Positions 9,100 through 18,572 are shown, numbered from the stretch's first letter. The stretch is 64,000 nt of DNA from Gordonia polyisoprenivorans (GCF_017654315.1 NZ_CP072203.1:5146001-5210000), one strand, 5' to 3'. A program made the numbers and translations. Notes: generated from the sequence alone by a model not told the origin.

Positions 9100-9200
9100 C
9101 GTTCGGAAAGACGCGGCGTCGCGGAGGGCACATAGCCCTCGAAACGACGAAACGCCCCGGCACACAGAGGCACGGGGCGTCACACTGGCGAACACACCGG
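9100..9200 (-). ncRNA. Probable ribosomal protein L10 leader
   Basis: The 5' leader of rplJ holds two clear hairpins: GAGGGC/GCCCTC with a 5-base loop at 9124-9140, and CGCCCCG/CGGGGCG at 9153-9179. L10 leaders are structured RNAs bound by the L10-L12 complex to repress rplJL translation. Position and hairpins support this; a covariance-model search would settle it. Boundaries are approximate. Confidence 0.5.
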
Positions 9201-9640
9201 TCAGGGCATGATCGAGCTTCTTCCTCGTTCTCCCTGCGTGGGCCGCCGACATTGCTGTCGTCCTTCGATCGGGATCGCTCCCGATGACCAACGGTCTCTG
9301 GTTGAACCGATACGACGCGTCAACGCGCGTCACACCGGGAACGAGATTACCCGAGCCGGGTGTTGTCGGCCAAATCCGTCCCGGCGCCGCCCGGCTACCT
9401 GACCGAACGGAGGGTTTTCCAGCTCACACACGGCTTTGAACTGCCAATTCACTGTCGTGACCCAAATGGACCCCCCCTCGATGCGATTCCGAGATCGGCG
9501 ATGCACTACAGTCGGCGATCGGGAGTGATGTGGCCCACAAAGTATAAGCGGGGTTTCACTCACGGCCCGAGCACACGACGGGGTGTGGGTGACGCCGGTG
9601 GGTCCGGCGTCCGGTCACACCCCAGGCAGGGTGAGGCACC
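9201..9640. other. Divergent intergenic region rplJ / CocE-type hydrolase
   Basis: About 440 bases with no credible gene. It must hold the rplJL promoter (minus strand) and the promoter of the hydrolase (plus strand). TATAAG at about 9543-9548 is a possible -10 for the hydrolase. The octamer TCGGCGAT is repeated at about 9495 and 9513. No stronger motif was recognised. Confidence 0.4.
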
Positions 9641-11674
9641 ATGACGTACCAGTTGGACCCGGGCACTCCCGGGATGTCACGACCCCAGGTGGCCCCGACG
9701 CGGCCCGACGGCGGACGCGCCATTCCCCACTTCGGCACCCTCCCCCTCGGTGATCCGACCGGCGGCGCCGACGGCATCCGGTGGCGCGAAGCAGTCGACG
9801 GCGCCCAGCTCTATCCCCGCGTGGTCGTCGATCGGCACGTCAAGATCACCATGAGCGACGGTGTCACCTTGCGCGCCACGGTGGTCCGCCCCGCCAACCG
9901 CTTCGGCCAGACCGTGCTCACCCCATATCCCGCGATCGTCAACATCAACCCCTACAACCGGGCGGCCGTCGACTTCATCGACACCACCACCCACGCACCG
10001 GTCCTCGGGCGGGCGTTGCGGGTCGCGTCGTCGTCGATCGATGCGACGGGCACCGCACTCGGCGGGCTCACCCGCCTGACCGGCACGCTGTCCGGCGGAA
10101 TTCTCGACGTCTTCGGCATCAACCGCACCCTGGTCCGCAGCGGTTACGTCCAGGTCATCGTCGACGTCCGGGGTACCGGGGCCAGCGGCGGCAAATGGCA
10201 GATCCTCGGCGCGCGCGAACAGCAGGACTCGGTGGAGGTCATCTCATGGGCCGCCGAACAAGAATGGTGTGACGGCAAGGTCGGACTCGCCGGCTGGTCG
10301 TACTCGGCGATCAACTCGCTGCAGGCCGCCGACAAACGCCCGGCCGAACTCGGTGCGGTCTTCGCGGTCGAGGGATGCGACGACATCGTTCGCGACGTCT
10401 ACATCACCGGCGGTATGCCGTCGGCATTCATCCCGATGTGGCTGTCGGTGGTCAACGTGCTCAAGTGGGTCCCCAACCCGTCGACGTACCTGCGCGATGT
10501 GGTGCGCGGCGACACGCTGCGCTGGCTGCGGGATCGCGTGGCCTCCCCGGCGACCGAGATCCCGTCGTTGCTGTGGGGTTTCCTCACTGCCCGCGACGAC
10601 CGGATCTTCGACGACCCCTATTTCGACGAACGCGATCCGCAGATCGACCGGATCACCGCACCCACCTTCACCGTCGGCGGGTGGCACGATCTCTTCGGGC
10701 GTAGCGCCACCGGCATCTACGAGCGGCTCCGTCTCGAGCCCGGCCGCAAGCAGATGCTCGTCGGCGACGGGTATCACTTCGACGTGGGCACCGGCCATGG
10801 ATCCAGCTCCGCCCCTCCACGTCTCGACGTCCTCGAGCGCGCCTGGTTCGATCGCTGGCTCAAGGGCCACCGCAACGGCATCGACCACTACGGACCGGTC
10901 ACGATGATGCAGCAGGGCGGCTCGTGGACGTCCGGCGCGGCGTTCCCGCGACCGGGCGTGCGTCCCCGGCGGCTCTACCTCACCGAGGAGCCGTCGACGA
11001 CCGCGGATCACGCGGTGCACGACGGATCGCTGAGCACTACTCCGGCACAAGGTGTTTCGTCTCTGCACATCCGGCCGGACCTGCGCGGCATGGTGTCCCG
11101 GGACATGACGCAGGTGACCGCGGGTGCGTCGATGGTACTCGGCAATCGATTCACGACCGACGCACGTTTTCAGGAGCGCGGTGGGTTGTCGTTCACCAGC
11201 GCCCCGGTCACCGAGGCGACCCACCTCAGCGGCGCGATGAACCTTCGCCTCAACGTGGCGACCACCGCGCACGAGGGCATCTGGGCGGTGACCGTCAATG
11301 ATGTTGCGCCCGATGGCACCTCGACCGTTCTCACCAACGGCGCGCTCTCGGCGACCAATCGCGCCCTCGACCGGTCGATGTCGACGTTCACCGAGGAGGG
11401 ACATCTCCTCGGTGCCCATCATTACCTCTCCCGCAAGCGCAAGTTGCCGGTACCCGCCGACGAGCCGGTCCGCATCGACGTCGATCTCGTGCCCACCGAC
11501 GCGGTGCTCGAACCCGGTCACCGCTTGCGAGTGGACGTCTACGCCGCGAGCTTCCCCCGCTACCTCACGGTGGTCCCCGACCTGATCAAGGCCCGCGGGC
11601 GCAAGCAACGCCTCGTTCTCGACCCCGAGCACCCGAGCTACCTGACGTTCCTGGCCGGCGACGGGCTCGACTGA
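9641..11674 (+). CDS. CocE/NonD-family hydrolase (X-Pro dipeptidyl-peptidase S15 fold)
   Basis: Alpha/beta hydrolase of the cocaine-esterase or S15 dipeptidyl-peptidase group, 677 residues. The nucleophile elbow GWSYSA places the catalytic serine at 220. Upstream, VDVRGTGASGG (about 174-184) matches the family's oxyanion and strand region. Later motifs TVGGWHDLFG and GDGYHFD supply the likely Asp and His. The C-terminal third (from about 460) is a jelly-roll domain ending in a hydrophobic LRVDVYAASFPRYL stretch typical of the family. No signal peptide, so probably cytoplasmic. Actual ester or amide substrate unknown. Monocistronic. Confidence 0.85.
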   Translation: MTYQLDPGTPGMSRPQVAPTRPDGGRAIPHFGTLPLGDPTGGADGIRWREAVDGAQLYPRVVVDRHVKITMSDGVTLRATVVRPANRFGQTVLTPYPAIVNINPYNRAAVDFIDTTTHAPVLGRALRVASSSIDATGTALGGLTRLTGTLSGGILDVFGINRTLVRSGYVQVIVDVRGTGASGGKWQILGAREQQDSVEVISWAAEQEWCDGKVGLAGWSYSAINSLQAADKRPAELGAVFAVEGCDDIVRDVYITGGMPSAFIPMWLSVVNVLKWVPNPSTYLRDVVRGDTLRWLRDRVASPATEIPSLLWGFLTARDDRIFDDPYFDERDPQIDRITAPTFTVGGWHDLFGRSATGIYERLRLEPGRKQMLVGDGYHFDVGTGHGSSSAPPRLDVLERAWFDRWLKGHRNGIDHYGPVTMMQQGGSWTSGAAFPRPGVRPRRLYLTEEPSTTADHAVHDGSLSTTPAQGVSSLHIRPDLRGMVSRDMTQVTAGASMVLGNRFTTDARFQERGGLSFTSAPVTEATHLSGAMNLRLNVATTAHEGIWAVTVNDVAPDGTSTVLTNGALSATNRALDRSMSTFTEEGHLLGAHHYLSRKRKLPVPADEPVRIDVDLVPTDAVLEPGHRLRVDVYAASFPRYLTVVPDLIKARGRKQRLVLDPEHPSYLTFLAGDGLD

Positions 11675-11687
11675 GCCCGCTCAGCCC

Positions 11688-11738
11688 ATCGACCGGGCGT
11701 CGAATCTCATCGACCGGGCGCTCGAATCCATCGATCGT
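11688..11738. repeat. Short tandem repeat between convergent genes
   Basis: The unit CATCGACCGGGCG(C)TCGAATC occurs at 11688-11707 and 11708-11729, followed by a partial CATCGATCG. It lies between the convergent hydrolase and FAD-oxidase genes. No clear hairpin terminator is seen. Confidence 0.5.
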
Positions 11739-11740
11739 GC

Positions 11741-13144
11741 TCAGAATGCCTTGCCGGGATTGAGGATTCCGTCGGGGTCGAGACCGTGCTTGACCGCACG
11801 GTGCATGTCGAGCACGGCGGGTGACAGTTCCTTGCGCGCGCCGTCGAGCTTGAGCAATCCGACGCCGTGCTCACCGGTGACCGTGCCCCCGAGTTCGAGT
11901 GCGGCATCGATGATCTCACCGAAGGCGAGTTGCGCCCGGCCGCGCGCGGCGGCGTCTCCCTCGTCGGCGATCAACAGTGGATGCAGGTTGCCGTCACCGG
12001 CGTGGGCGATGTTGGCGATGACGATGTCGTGGCGGATGCCGATCTCCTCGATGCGCGCCAGCATCGCCGGCACATGCTTCTTGGGGACACAGACGTCCTC
12101 GGTGAGTACCGGACCGAGTCGCTCCAGCGCCGGATACGCCAGGCGCCGCGCCGCGAACAGCGCCTGCGCCTCCTGCTCGTCGGCGGACACCGCCGACCAC
12201 GTGGCGCCTGCGGCATCGAAACACTCACGCAAGCGCTCGGATTCACGCTCACCCTCGATTCCGGGCGTGTCGATCCGGCCGAGCAGAACGACGTTCGCGT
12301 CGACCGCGAGCCCCATGTTCTTCCACGCATCCACCGCGAGCAGACACTGCCGATCGACGAGTTCCAGTGCAGCGGGAGTCAATCCACTCGCACCGACCGA
12401 AGACACCGCCCGTCCGGCGTCGATCAACGAGTCGAAGTAGCCCGCGATGGTCCGCGACGGTGGTTGCAGGGGGCGCAGTTTCACCGTGATCTCGGTGACG
12501 ATCCCCAACGTTCCCTCCGAGCCGACCATCAGTCCTGCCAGGTCGTACCCGACAACCCCCTTGGCGGTCGGGTGCCCGAGTCGCACCAGTTCGCCGGTAC
12601 CGGTGACGACCTGGACCGCGAGCACGTAATCGCGTGTCACGCCGTACTTCACACAACACACCCCGCCGGCGTTGGTCGCCACGTTGCCGCCGATCGTCGA
12701 CCACGGTGAACTCGCCGGGTCGGGCGGATACCACATACCCACCTCCGCGCAGGCTGCCCGCAGATGGTCGTTGACGACTCCCGGCGCCACGACCGCGATG
12801 CGTTCGAGCGGATCGATCGAGATGATCTCGGTCATCGCCGCACAGGAGAGGACGACGCTGCGGGCCCATGCGTTGGCACCGCCGGACAGACCGGTCCCGG
12901 CCCCGCGGGGGATCACCGCGACCTGGCGGACGCGGCACGCGCGCACCACCGCCACCACATCCTCGGGCGTGCGCGCCCGCACCACGGCGATCGGCATCTG
13001 GTGCGGCGCCCACTCCGCGTCGTCGTGGGCGTATCCGGCCATCACATCCGGATCGCGCACCACCGCACCGGGGGTGACCGCCGCCTCCAGTGCCGCGATC
13101 AGATCTGTCCGGAGATCGGGTGCGACGTCGGCGGTGAAATCCAC
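11741..13144 (-). CDS. FAD-linked oxidase (GlcD/D-lactate dehydrogenase type)
   Basis: Flavin enzyme of the vanillyl-alcohol-oxidase/PCMH superfamily that oxidises 2-hydroxy acids such as D-lactate, glycolate or D-2-hydroxyglutarate. It has 467 residues. The FAD-binding PCMH domain (about 40-220) contains the pyrophosphate loop GAGTGLSGGA at 81-90. The FAD-oxidase C-terminal domain contains IAHAGDGNLHPLL, supplying metal- or substrate-binding histidines, and TGEHGVGLLK near the end. No cysteine-rich Fe-S partner domain is fused. Single gene; the substrate cannot be decided from sequence alone. Confidence 0.85.
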   Translation of the reverse strand: MDFTADVAPDLRTDLIAALEAAVTPGAVVRDPDVMAGYAHDDAEWAPHQMPIAVVRARTPEDVVAVVRACRVRQVAVIPRGAGTGLSGGANAWARSVVLSCAAMTEIISIDPLERIAVVAPGVVNDHLRAACAEVGMWYPPDPASSPWSTIGGNVATNAGGVCCVKYGVTRDYVLAVQVVTGTGELVRLGHPTAKGVVGYDLAGLMVGSEGTLGIVTEITVKLRPLQPPSRTIAGYFDSLIDAGRAVSSVGASGLTPAALELVDRQCLLAVDAWKNMGLAVDANVVLLGRIDTPGIEGERESERLRECFDAAGATWSAVSADEQEAQALFAARRLAYPALERLGPVLTEDVCVPKKHVPAMLARIEEIGIRHDIVIANIAHAGDGNLHPLLIADEGDAAARGRAQLAFGEIIDAALELGGTVTGEHGVGLLKLDGARKELSPAVLDMHRAVKHGLDPDGILNPGKAF

Positions 13145-13228
13145 ACCCCACCCTAGCGCCTCCGAAGTGGCCGGGGGCGAAGCCTGTTGCCAATGACCAA
13201 CTTTGAGCGTGCTTGGTGACGTCGCCGG

Positions 13229-13969
13229 CTACCCGACCACGCGCTCCCGATACCGCCCGAGCGTGTCCGCGTCGACGCCACAGGCAGCCAGGTAGCCAGC
13301 CGGATCACCATGTGCGGCGATCATCGCCTCGTCGGCCGCACGCAGATAGTCGGTGTGCACGCCCAGATAGTCGGCGGGGATGTCCGCGTCGGGATACCGG
13401 CGCGCGAGCATCGCCCGCAGATCCTCGACCGCGTCATTGCTGCGCAGGTAGTCGGATTCGATGGCGTCCTCGACGACACCCGCTGCACGCAATGCGGCAG
13501 CCACCGCCCACCCGGTGCGGTCCTTGCCCGCCGAACAGTGCACCAGGACAGTTCGTCCGAGCGCGACCGATTCGATGATCGTTCGGATCGCCCGCCCGGC
13601 CCCCTCGAGCGCCGGGTACGTGCCGTAGACCGCGATGAGGTGCTCGCGCGCAGCATCGGCCGAGAAGGTTCGCGACGACGTCGGGATGACCGGATTCTGA
13701 TGGAACGGCAGAACCAGCCCCTCGATGTGATCGGGCAGCGCGTCGGCGCCCTCTGCCTCACACTCTCGGGCCGATCGCAGGTCGATGACCGTGTCGACGC
13801 CGAGACTGTCCAGCGCTGCCCGGCCGGCGTCGTCGAGCCGGCCGAGATGCGCCGAGCGGAACAACAGGCCGCCATTGACCGTGCGGCCGTCGGCGGTGGG
13901 CAGGCCCCCGACGTCGCGCACGTTGAAGGAACCGGGCAGCTCGATCCGACCGGGAGAAGAAACCGTCAT
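13229..13969 (-). CDS. Tyrosine-protein phosphatase (CX5R, MptpB-like)
   Basis: Protein or phosphoinositide phosphatase of 246 residues in the Y-phosphatase3 family (relatives of M. tuberculosis PtpB). The active-site loop HCSAGKDRTG lies at 144-153, giving nucleophile Cys145 and phosphate-binding Arg151. The N-terminal FNVRDVGGLPTADGR (about 15-29) is the family's conserved opening. No signal peptide. It ends 84 bases upstream of the FAD-oxidase start on the same strand, and its start lies 9 bases after the stop of the metallohydrolase-like gene, so it is probably co-transcribed with that gene. Confidence 0.88.
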   Translation of the reverse strand: MTVSSPGRIELPGSFNVRDVGGLPTADGRTVNGGLLFRSAHLGRLDDAGRAALDSLGVDTVIDLRSARECEAEGADALPDHIEGLVLPFHQNPVIPTSSRTFSADAAREHLIAVYGTYPALEGAGRAIRTIIESVALGRTVLVHCSAGKDRTGWAVAAALRAAGVVEDAIESDYLRSNDAVEDLRAMLARRYPDADIPADYLGVHTDYLRAADEAMIAAHGDPAGYLAACGVDADTLGRYRERVVG

Positions 13970-13978
13970 GAACTCACG

Positions 13979-14506
13979 CTAAGGCATGCGCCGCGAGCTG
14001 TCGTTCCGGCGTCCGGCGCCGACACCCGAGTCGGTCAGCAGCACGCGATAGACGAAGGCCGCCTCCGGACCGAGGACGGCACCGACGAGGTCGGTGAGGG
14101 TGACCACGAAACCCCGGCCGTGCGCCGGTCCGGTCCCGTCGTCGAGGTGATGTGCCACCTCGTGCAGGATGACCAATTCCCGGAGCGCCCAGCGCCCTTC
14201 CCGGGAGTCCGGGATGGCGATCTCACCGATGTCGCGCCGGTATTCCGCCGCACGATATCCTCCCCTGGCCCGGACCGTCACCGGCTCCGATGCGCGCGGA
14301 AAGCGTTGTCGCACCGAACCCATCGCCAATACCCGCTCGACGTAGGAGCGCACCGACTCCACCGAGGAGAACAGCGCCTCGATGGGCAACGTCAGCTCGG
14401 TGCCGGCGATCTGCACCGTTCGAGCCGAGCCCACCCGATCGAACATCCGGTGCACCAGCCGCTCGGCCTCATACAGTCGGGACCGACCCGAATCACGCGC
14501 AGTCAT
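13979..14506 (-). CDS. Putative metallohydrolase with HEVAHH motif (TIGR04338-like)
   Basis: Small protein of 175 residues from ATG 14506. The motif HEVAHHLDDG is a zincin-type HExxH signature with a third ligand likely downstream (AHGRGF). Such proteins occur widely in mycolic-acid actinobacteria as uncharacterised putative metallohydrolases. No signal peptide or membrane segment. The gene ends 9 bases before the phosphatase start. A longer open frame upstream to 15562 is antisense to the YihY gene and is not used. Substrate unknown. Confidence 0.75.
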   Translation of the reverse strand: MTARDSGRSRLYEAERLVHRMFDRVGSARTVQIAGTELTLPIEALFSSVESVRSYVERVLAMGSVRQRFPRASEPVTVRARGGYRAAEYRRDIGEIAIPDSREGRWALRELVILHEVAHHLDDGTGPAHGRGFVVTLTDLVGAVLGPEAAFVYRVLLTDSGVGAGRRNDSSRRMP

Positions 14507-14581
14507 CGCACTCGATGCTAACCGGACCCCCGCACGCCGACGGTTACGATCTCCACAGCCACGACATGAGGGAGACCGCCG

Positions 14582-15535
14582 ATGAAGCCAGGGGTGTCCG
14601 GCCGCGTCGAGCGATGGCGTGGGCGTGCCCGCGACCTCACCGATCGGGCCCTCACACTGCCCGGCGCGTCGGTGATCGGGCGGATCGTGCGCGAGCTGGC
14701 GACGGCAAGCCTGTCGGATCGGTCGATGACGCTGTCGGCGCAGGCGTTCACGTCGGTGCTGCCGATCGTCATCCTGCTGACCACCCTGCCGGTCGGGCGC
14801 ACCTATCTCGACGAAGCCCTGAACAACCTGGGCGTCAACCCCACTCGCCTCGATGCTTCTCTGTCGACCTCGACGACCACAGCATTCGGTGTCATCGGTG
14901 CGCTGATGACGATCGCCGGTGCGACGTCGCTGGCCCGAGCTCTGGGGCGCATGTACATGCAGACGTTCCGGGTGAACAAACTCTCGTGGCGCGGCTGGTG
15001 GCGGTGGGTCGCGGTGATCTTCCTCATTCCGGTCGCGGTGATGGTGCAGGGTCTGATCACCCCGCTCGGCGACATCAGCATCTTCGGAATCCACTACCAC
15101 GGTGTCGGGCCGCTCGGTCTGACGATCGTGGTCCTCGCCTCCTTCGTGACGTGGTGGGCGCTGTGGACAGTGGTGCCGCGACTGATGGTGTCGCATCAGG
15201 TGCCGATGCGTCTGCTCGCGGTCAACGGCGCCCTCACCGGCGCGCTGATCACGGTGTACCTCGTCGGCAGCCGAATCGTGTTGCCCGAGACCGTCCCTGC
15301 GACACTCAATCGTTTCGGCACCCTGGGCATGGTGTTCCTCGCGATCAGTTGGTTGTACTTCTACGCCGCGATTCTCGTCGTGAGCGCCACCGTCGTGCAT
15401 GCCGTCGCCACCGACGACGGCGAGTGGGGCAGACGCGTCGGAGCGTTCACCGGGGTCCCCGTCCCCGCGCCCGTGCCACCGAGCCCCTTCGCCCTGCCCG
15501 ACCAGCCGGTGGCGGCCGACGATCGACATCCGTGA
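14582..15535 (+). CDS. YihY/BrkB-family membrane protein
   Basis: Integral membrane protein of 317 residues with about six hydrophobic segments, matching the YihY/virulence-factor BrkB family. Conserved-looking family positions include the early polar LSAQAFTSVLPIVI segment and the late AISWLYFYAAILVVSA helix. A Pro-rich, likely cytoplasmic tail ends the protein. The old RNase BN assignment for this family is not supported. Divergent from the metallohydrolase-like gene, with 75 bases between starts. Function unknown beyond membrane localisation. Confidence 0.78.
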   Translation: MKPGVSGRVERWRGRARDLTDRALTLPGASVIGRIVRELATASLSDRSMTLSAQAFTSVLPIVILLTTLPVGRTYLDEALNNLGVNPTRLDASLSTSTTTAFGVIGALMTIAGATSLARALGRMYMQTFRVNKLSWRGWWRWVAVIFLIPVAVMVQGLITPLGDISIFGIHYHGVGPLGLTIVVLASFVTWWALWTVVPRLMVSHQVPMRLLAVNGALTGALITVYLVGSRIVLPETVPATLNRFGTLGMVFLAISWLYFYAAILVVSATVVHAVATDDGEWGRRVGAFTGVPVPAPVPPSPFALPDQPVAADDRHP

Positions 15536-15577
15536 CCACATCGACGACACCCACCTCACCACGGGAGCTGCGGTCGG

Positions 15578-16387
15578 TCAGCTCATCGACATCTCGGCCG
15601 GAAGCGCCGCAGGCGCCGCCTCTCGTCGCATCATTCGGTCAACGACTACGGCGAACACGACCGCCAACACCGTCCACAACACGAGTTGGCCGCCAACGGA
15701 GGCTATCCGGAACTCGGCCAGCACCGACGCCGGGAACCCCGCCGCGACCATGTGTCCGTCATGCTCCAGTGGAGTCGGCACCTCGTCGAAATGGGGCATC
15801 ATTACTGCCGTGACCCCAAGTACCGCAACGTAACCCACGCACGCGACGATGCCCGCGTACAAACCGCCGATGCGCTCGGCGACCAACAGGTACGTGGCGA
15901 GACCGAGGCCGGCGACCATCACGGAGACGAGAACCACTGTCAGATAGGCGCCGCTGCGCTCCCCGATCGTGTCAGGGTCGCCCACCGACGGCGGATTGGG
16001 CGGATAGATCAGCGCGGGTCCGAGGTAGATTGCGACGAACATGACAAGGGCCAGGACGCCGCCGAGGACGCGCGGATCGCCTGCCCTGTTCTGCCGGGCC
16101 AGTGCGGTCCGCAAAAGGGTGAACGCGACCACGAAGAATCCACCCATGGCGATCGCGAAGACCACCGTTCCCACACCCGCGCCGACATTCTCCTGAATCG
16201 TGCGGGTGAACACCTCGTGTTCGTGATCATGACCTCCGGTCATGTGCGCCTGTACCTCGCTGCGATCACTCTCGAAGTCGATCGCTTGTGCGACGAGCGG
16301 TTCGGTGAACACTCTGGCATACGCGAAAGCTGCCAGGCCGGCGACAAGCCCGCCGATCAAGCCCGGCCCTACGTACGTGGTCTTCAT
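15578..16387 (-). CDS. cbtA: Cobalt transporter subunit CbtA
   Basis: Predicted membrane subunit of the CbtAB cobalt transport system, 269 residues with about six hydrophobic segments. An early extracytoplasmic loop carries a His-rich GGHDHEHE, a plausible Co2+ site. The start is ATG 16387 with GAGGATG upstream; the frame is open further upstream but that part overlaps cbtB out of frame. It lies 28 bases after cbtB. CbtAB is known from comparative genomics as a B12-linked cobalt transporter; direct biochemical evidence is thin. Confidence 0.82.
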   Translation of the reverse strand: MKTTYVGPGLIGGLVAGLAAFAYARVFTEPLVAQAIDFESDRSEVQAHMTGGHDHEHEVFTRTIQENVGAGVGTVVFAIAMGGFFVVAFTLLRTALARQNRAGDPRVLGGVLALVMFVAIYLGPALIYPPNPPSVGDPDTIGERSGAYLTVVLVSVMVAGLGLATYLLVAERIGGLYAGIVACVGYVAVLGVTAVMMPHFDEVPTPLEHDGHMVAAGFPASVLAEFRIASVGGQLVLWTVLAVVFAVVVDRMMRREAAPAALPAEMSMS

Positions 16388-16415
16388 ATCGGCATCCTCA
16401 TCTCTGATGTGGCGA

Positions 16416-16655
16416 TCAGTGGCAGGGGAAGCCGAGGAAGTGCCGTGCGTCGTGCACGAACTCGTGCACGTGAGTGTCGCTGCCGAACACCGACACCGCA
16501 CCCTGGTCGAAGCCGACGAAGTAGTAAGCGATCGCCGACACCATGAAGGTGAGGGTCAAGACCAGTACCGCGGTCATCGTGGATGACCCGACGATCTTGA
16601 GGGCGTTCTCTCCCACCGATTCGTGCGAGGTGGTGTAGCTGCTGACGTTCATCAT
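16416..16655 (-). CDS. cbtB: Cobalt transporter subunit CbtB
   Basis: Small single-span membrane protein of 79 residues. A membrane segment lies at about 26-49, followed by the C-terminal metal motif HVHEFVHDARHFLGFPCH, the CbtB hallmark that is thought to bind cobalt. The start is ATG 16655 (16652 is equally possible: ATG-ATG). It heads the cbtBA pair. No cobalamin riboswitch was recognised upstream; the leader is short and AT-rich. Confidence 0.85.
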   Translation of the reverse strand: MMNVSSYTTSHESVGENALKIVGSSTMTAVLVLTLTFMVSAIAYYFVGFDQGAVSVFGSDTHVHEFVHDARHFLGFPCH

Positions 16656-16962
16656 GGATCCTCTTTCGGTCCGGTCGACACAACTTCTGTTTCTGACTCA
16701 CGTGATCGTCACGTGGAGCGGGCGGCGAAGTCTCGTATCCGTTATGCGGAAATAGCCTTCGAAAAGAAGAGTAGCCTAATTACTGTCGACAGAAACTACC
16801 TCAATGTAAATTATTAGTAACCTCGATGGATTGACCGTGATGCCGCTGGCACCGCGGAGCGCCTGCCGTCTAGACTCGTCTGTGTCGCTTCGGACTTCGT
16901 CGGACGAGCGGAATGCGTCGCGACACCCGGTTCGTACCACCCGGCCCATCCGAGGAGCCCAC
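16656..16962. promoter_or_regulatory. Divergent AT-rich promoter region cbtB / MarR
   Basis: About 300 bases between divergent genes, with a clear AT-rich island at 16740-16830 in otherwise GC-rich DNA. It contains the perfect palindrome CTGTCGACAG at 16783-16792 and a near-palindromic GTAAATTATTAGTAAC at about 16806-16821. Either may be an operator, for the adjacent MarR protein or for a metal regulator. Inference from position and symmetry only. Confidence 0.45.
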
Positions 16963-17415
16963 GTGACCAAGACCGCCGCTGACGCCGCCACCAAGGCTTC
17001 CGACAACTACGGTGCAACCCATATCGGTGCGGCACTGAATGCGTTGGCGCGCACGCTCTCCCGCAGCATCGATCAGGTCACCACTCCCGAGGGGATCTCA
17101 GTTGACCAGTGGTACGCGCTCGACGTCATCGTTCAACACGACGGTATCGCGATGAACGATCTTGCCACCATCCTCGCCGTTCCCGCGCCCACTCTCACCA
17201 AATTCATCGATCGGCTCGTGGCCGGTGCGCTGGCTTTCCGTCTCGTCGACGACGCCGACCGGAGGCGAGTACTTGTCCATGGTTCGGCCCGCGGCCAGGC
17301 AGTCCACCGCCGGCTCTCCGCTCAGATCACCGAGGTCGAGAACGGTTTCCTCGCCGGCTTCAGCAGTCGCGAACAGCTGAACCTACGCCGCATCCTCGAA
17401 CGCGACACGGTCTGA
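16963..17415 (+). CDS. MarR-family transcriptional regulator
   Basis: Winged-helix regulator of 150 residues, normal for MarR. It starts at GTG 16963 after GAGGAG. The DNA-binding domain spans about residues 45-105: MNDLATILAVPAPTLTKFID is the helix-turn-helix and LVDDADRRRVLVH is the wing with the family's DxRRR motif. Likely a dimeric repressor acting on the divergent cbtBA promoter or on itself. In Mycobacterium smegmatis a MarR-like protein, AmiA, controls the acetamidase operon; since an AmiC-like gene lies convergently 75 bases away, a role in amide control is an alternative. Confidence 0.85.
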   Translation: MTKTAADAATKASDNYGATHIGAALNALARTLSRSIDQVTTPEGISVDQWYALDVIVQHDGIAMNDLATILAVPAPTLTKFIDRLVAGALAFRLVDDADRRRVLVHGSARGQAVHRRLSAQITEVENGFLAGFSSREQLNLRRILERDTV

Positions 17416-17489
17416 GTGCCGGTCGCCCGGCAACGCAGCACCAGCGAACGGCCAAGATCACGCATTACTCTTACCGATCACGTCGGTTC

Positions 17490-18572
17490 TCAGGCAGACG
17501 CCACCTGTGCGAGTACATCGAACTCAAGCCCGTCGGCTCGCGCCAAGTAGACGTCCTGTCCCAAATGCCTACCGTCGAACACCACCTCGCCGCGAGGGCT
17601 GTCGTAGCGAAGCGGCGTGTGAATGCGATCGTTGATGTCACCGACCTCGATCGAACTGGCATGACGGACCAGTTGAGACATCAATCCCACTCCCTCATAA
17701 CAGGATTCGCCGGGAGAAGCCAGTGGTGGTGAGTTCCGTCCGAAACGGCGCAGATACCGCGACTCGAAGTCGAGGCTGTGCGCGGTTCCCATCGACTCGA
17801 AGAATCCCGACACGGAGTAGATCCGTTGCGTCGCCTCGTCACCTGAGGCAAGCAGCATGTTCTCGTCCATCAGGGGACTGAGTCGGACGCACCGATCGTG
17901 CAGTCTCCGGGCCGCGAACTGTCGGTTGAACTCCACCGCATCATTGCCCAGCAACATCAGAAGCACACCGTCGACACCCGACCGTTCGACTTCATCGAGT
18001 ACACCGCCGAACTCCTCTGTGCCCAGCGGGAGGAAATGCGCGGTATCAATGGACACCGGCAACCGGGGATCGCCGGCGCGAGCGAACCTCAGACCGACGG
18101 CCTGCGCGGTCCGCCGTGGCCAGACGTAGTCACTGCCGATGACCATCCACGACCGAACTCCTTCTTGTACGGCCATCCATTCCACGGCCGGGATGAGCTG
18201 ACCTTGCGGGGTCTCGCCCGTCAGGTACACACCTGGGGCAGTCTCACCACCCTCGTACACCGCGGTGTAGAAGTACGGAACTCGACCAGCGACCTCGCGC
18301 ACGAGCGCGCGGCGAACTGCCGAGGTATGCCATCCGACAAGCAGGTCGACCTCACCGTCATCGACCGCCCGGCGCACGCGAGCCCCGACGAGAGCGGGGG
18401 CCAGACCGCCGTCGATCGTGGTCACACGCAGCTCACGTCCCAGTATCCCACCTGCACCGTTGAGCTCCTCGACCGCGAGTTGCGCACTCGTCGCACACGA
18501 TGGACCGAAGATGCCAGATGGTCCGCTCTCGGGAATCACCAGTCCCAGATTGAGGTATCGCTCGATCTCCAT
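17490..18572 (-). CDS. amiC: AmiC-like amide-binding sensor
   Basis: Protein of 360 residues with the type I periplasmic-binding fold, most like AmiC and UrtA-type proteins. It starts at ATG 18572 behind GAGTGGGAGATCC and has no signal peptide or lipobox, so it should be cytoplasmic like the Pseudomonas amide sensor AmiC, not an import receptor. Family-like segments include LGLVIPESGPSGIFGPSC (about 7-24) and FYTAVYEGGETAPGVYLTGE (about 104-123). No AmiR-type (ANTAR) partner is seen in the window. It lies at the far end of the tubulin/ABC gene run, with amiE at the other end. Confidence 0.75.
   Translation of the reverse strand: MEIERYLNLGLVIPESGPSGIFGPSCATSAQLAVEELNGAGGILGRELRVTTIDGGLAPALVGARVRRAVDDGEVDLLVGWHTSAVRRALVREVAGRVPYFYTAVYEGGETAPGVYLTGETPQGQLIPAVEWMAVQEGVRSWMVIGSDYVWPRRTAQAVGLRFARAGDPRLPVSIDTAHFLPLGTEEFGGVLDEVERSGVDGVLLMLLGNDAVEFNRQFAARRLHDRCVRLSPLMDENMLLASGDEATQRIYSVSGFFESMGTAHSLDFESRYLRRFGRNSPPLASPGESCYEGVGLMSQLVRHASSIEVGDINDRIHTPLRYDSPRGEVVFDGRHLGQDVYLARADGLEFDVLAQVASA

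Noticed and set aside
10244..11632. Long minus-strand open frame opposite the CocE-type hydrolase
   Set aside because: Composition is that of an antisense shadow, and the plus-strand hydrolase has its catalytic motifs in frame.
14290..15813. Long plus-strand open frame overlapping the YihY gene
   Set aside because: Low-complexity Arg/Ser/Pro composition without conserved pattern; the YihY frame shows membrane segments and correct codon use.
16656..16962. Cobalamin riboswitch before cbtB
   Set aside because: The region is too short and AT-rich, and I see no B12-box-like sequence or multi-helix layout.
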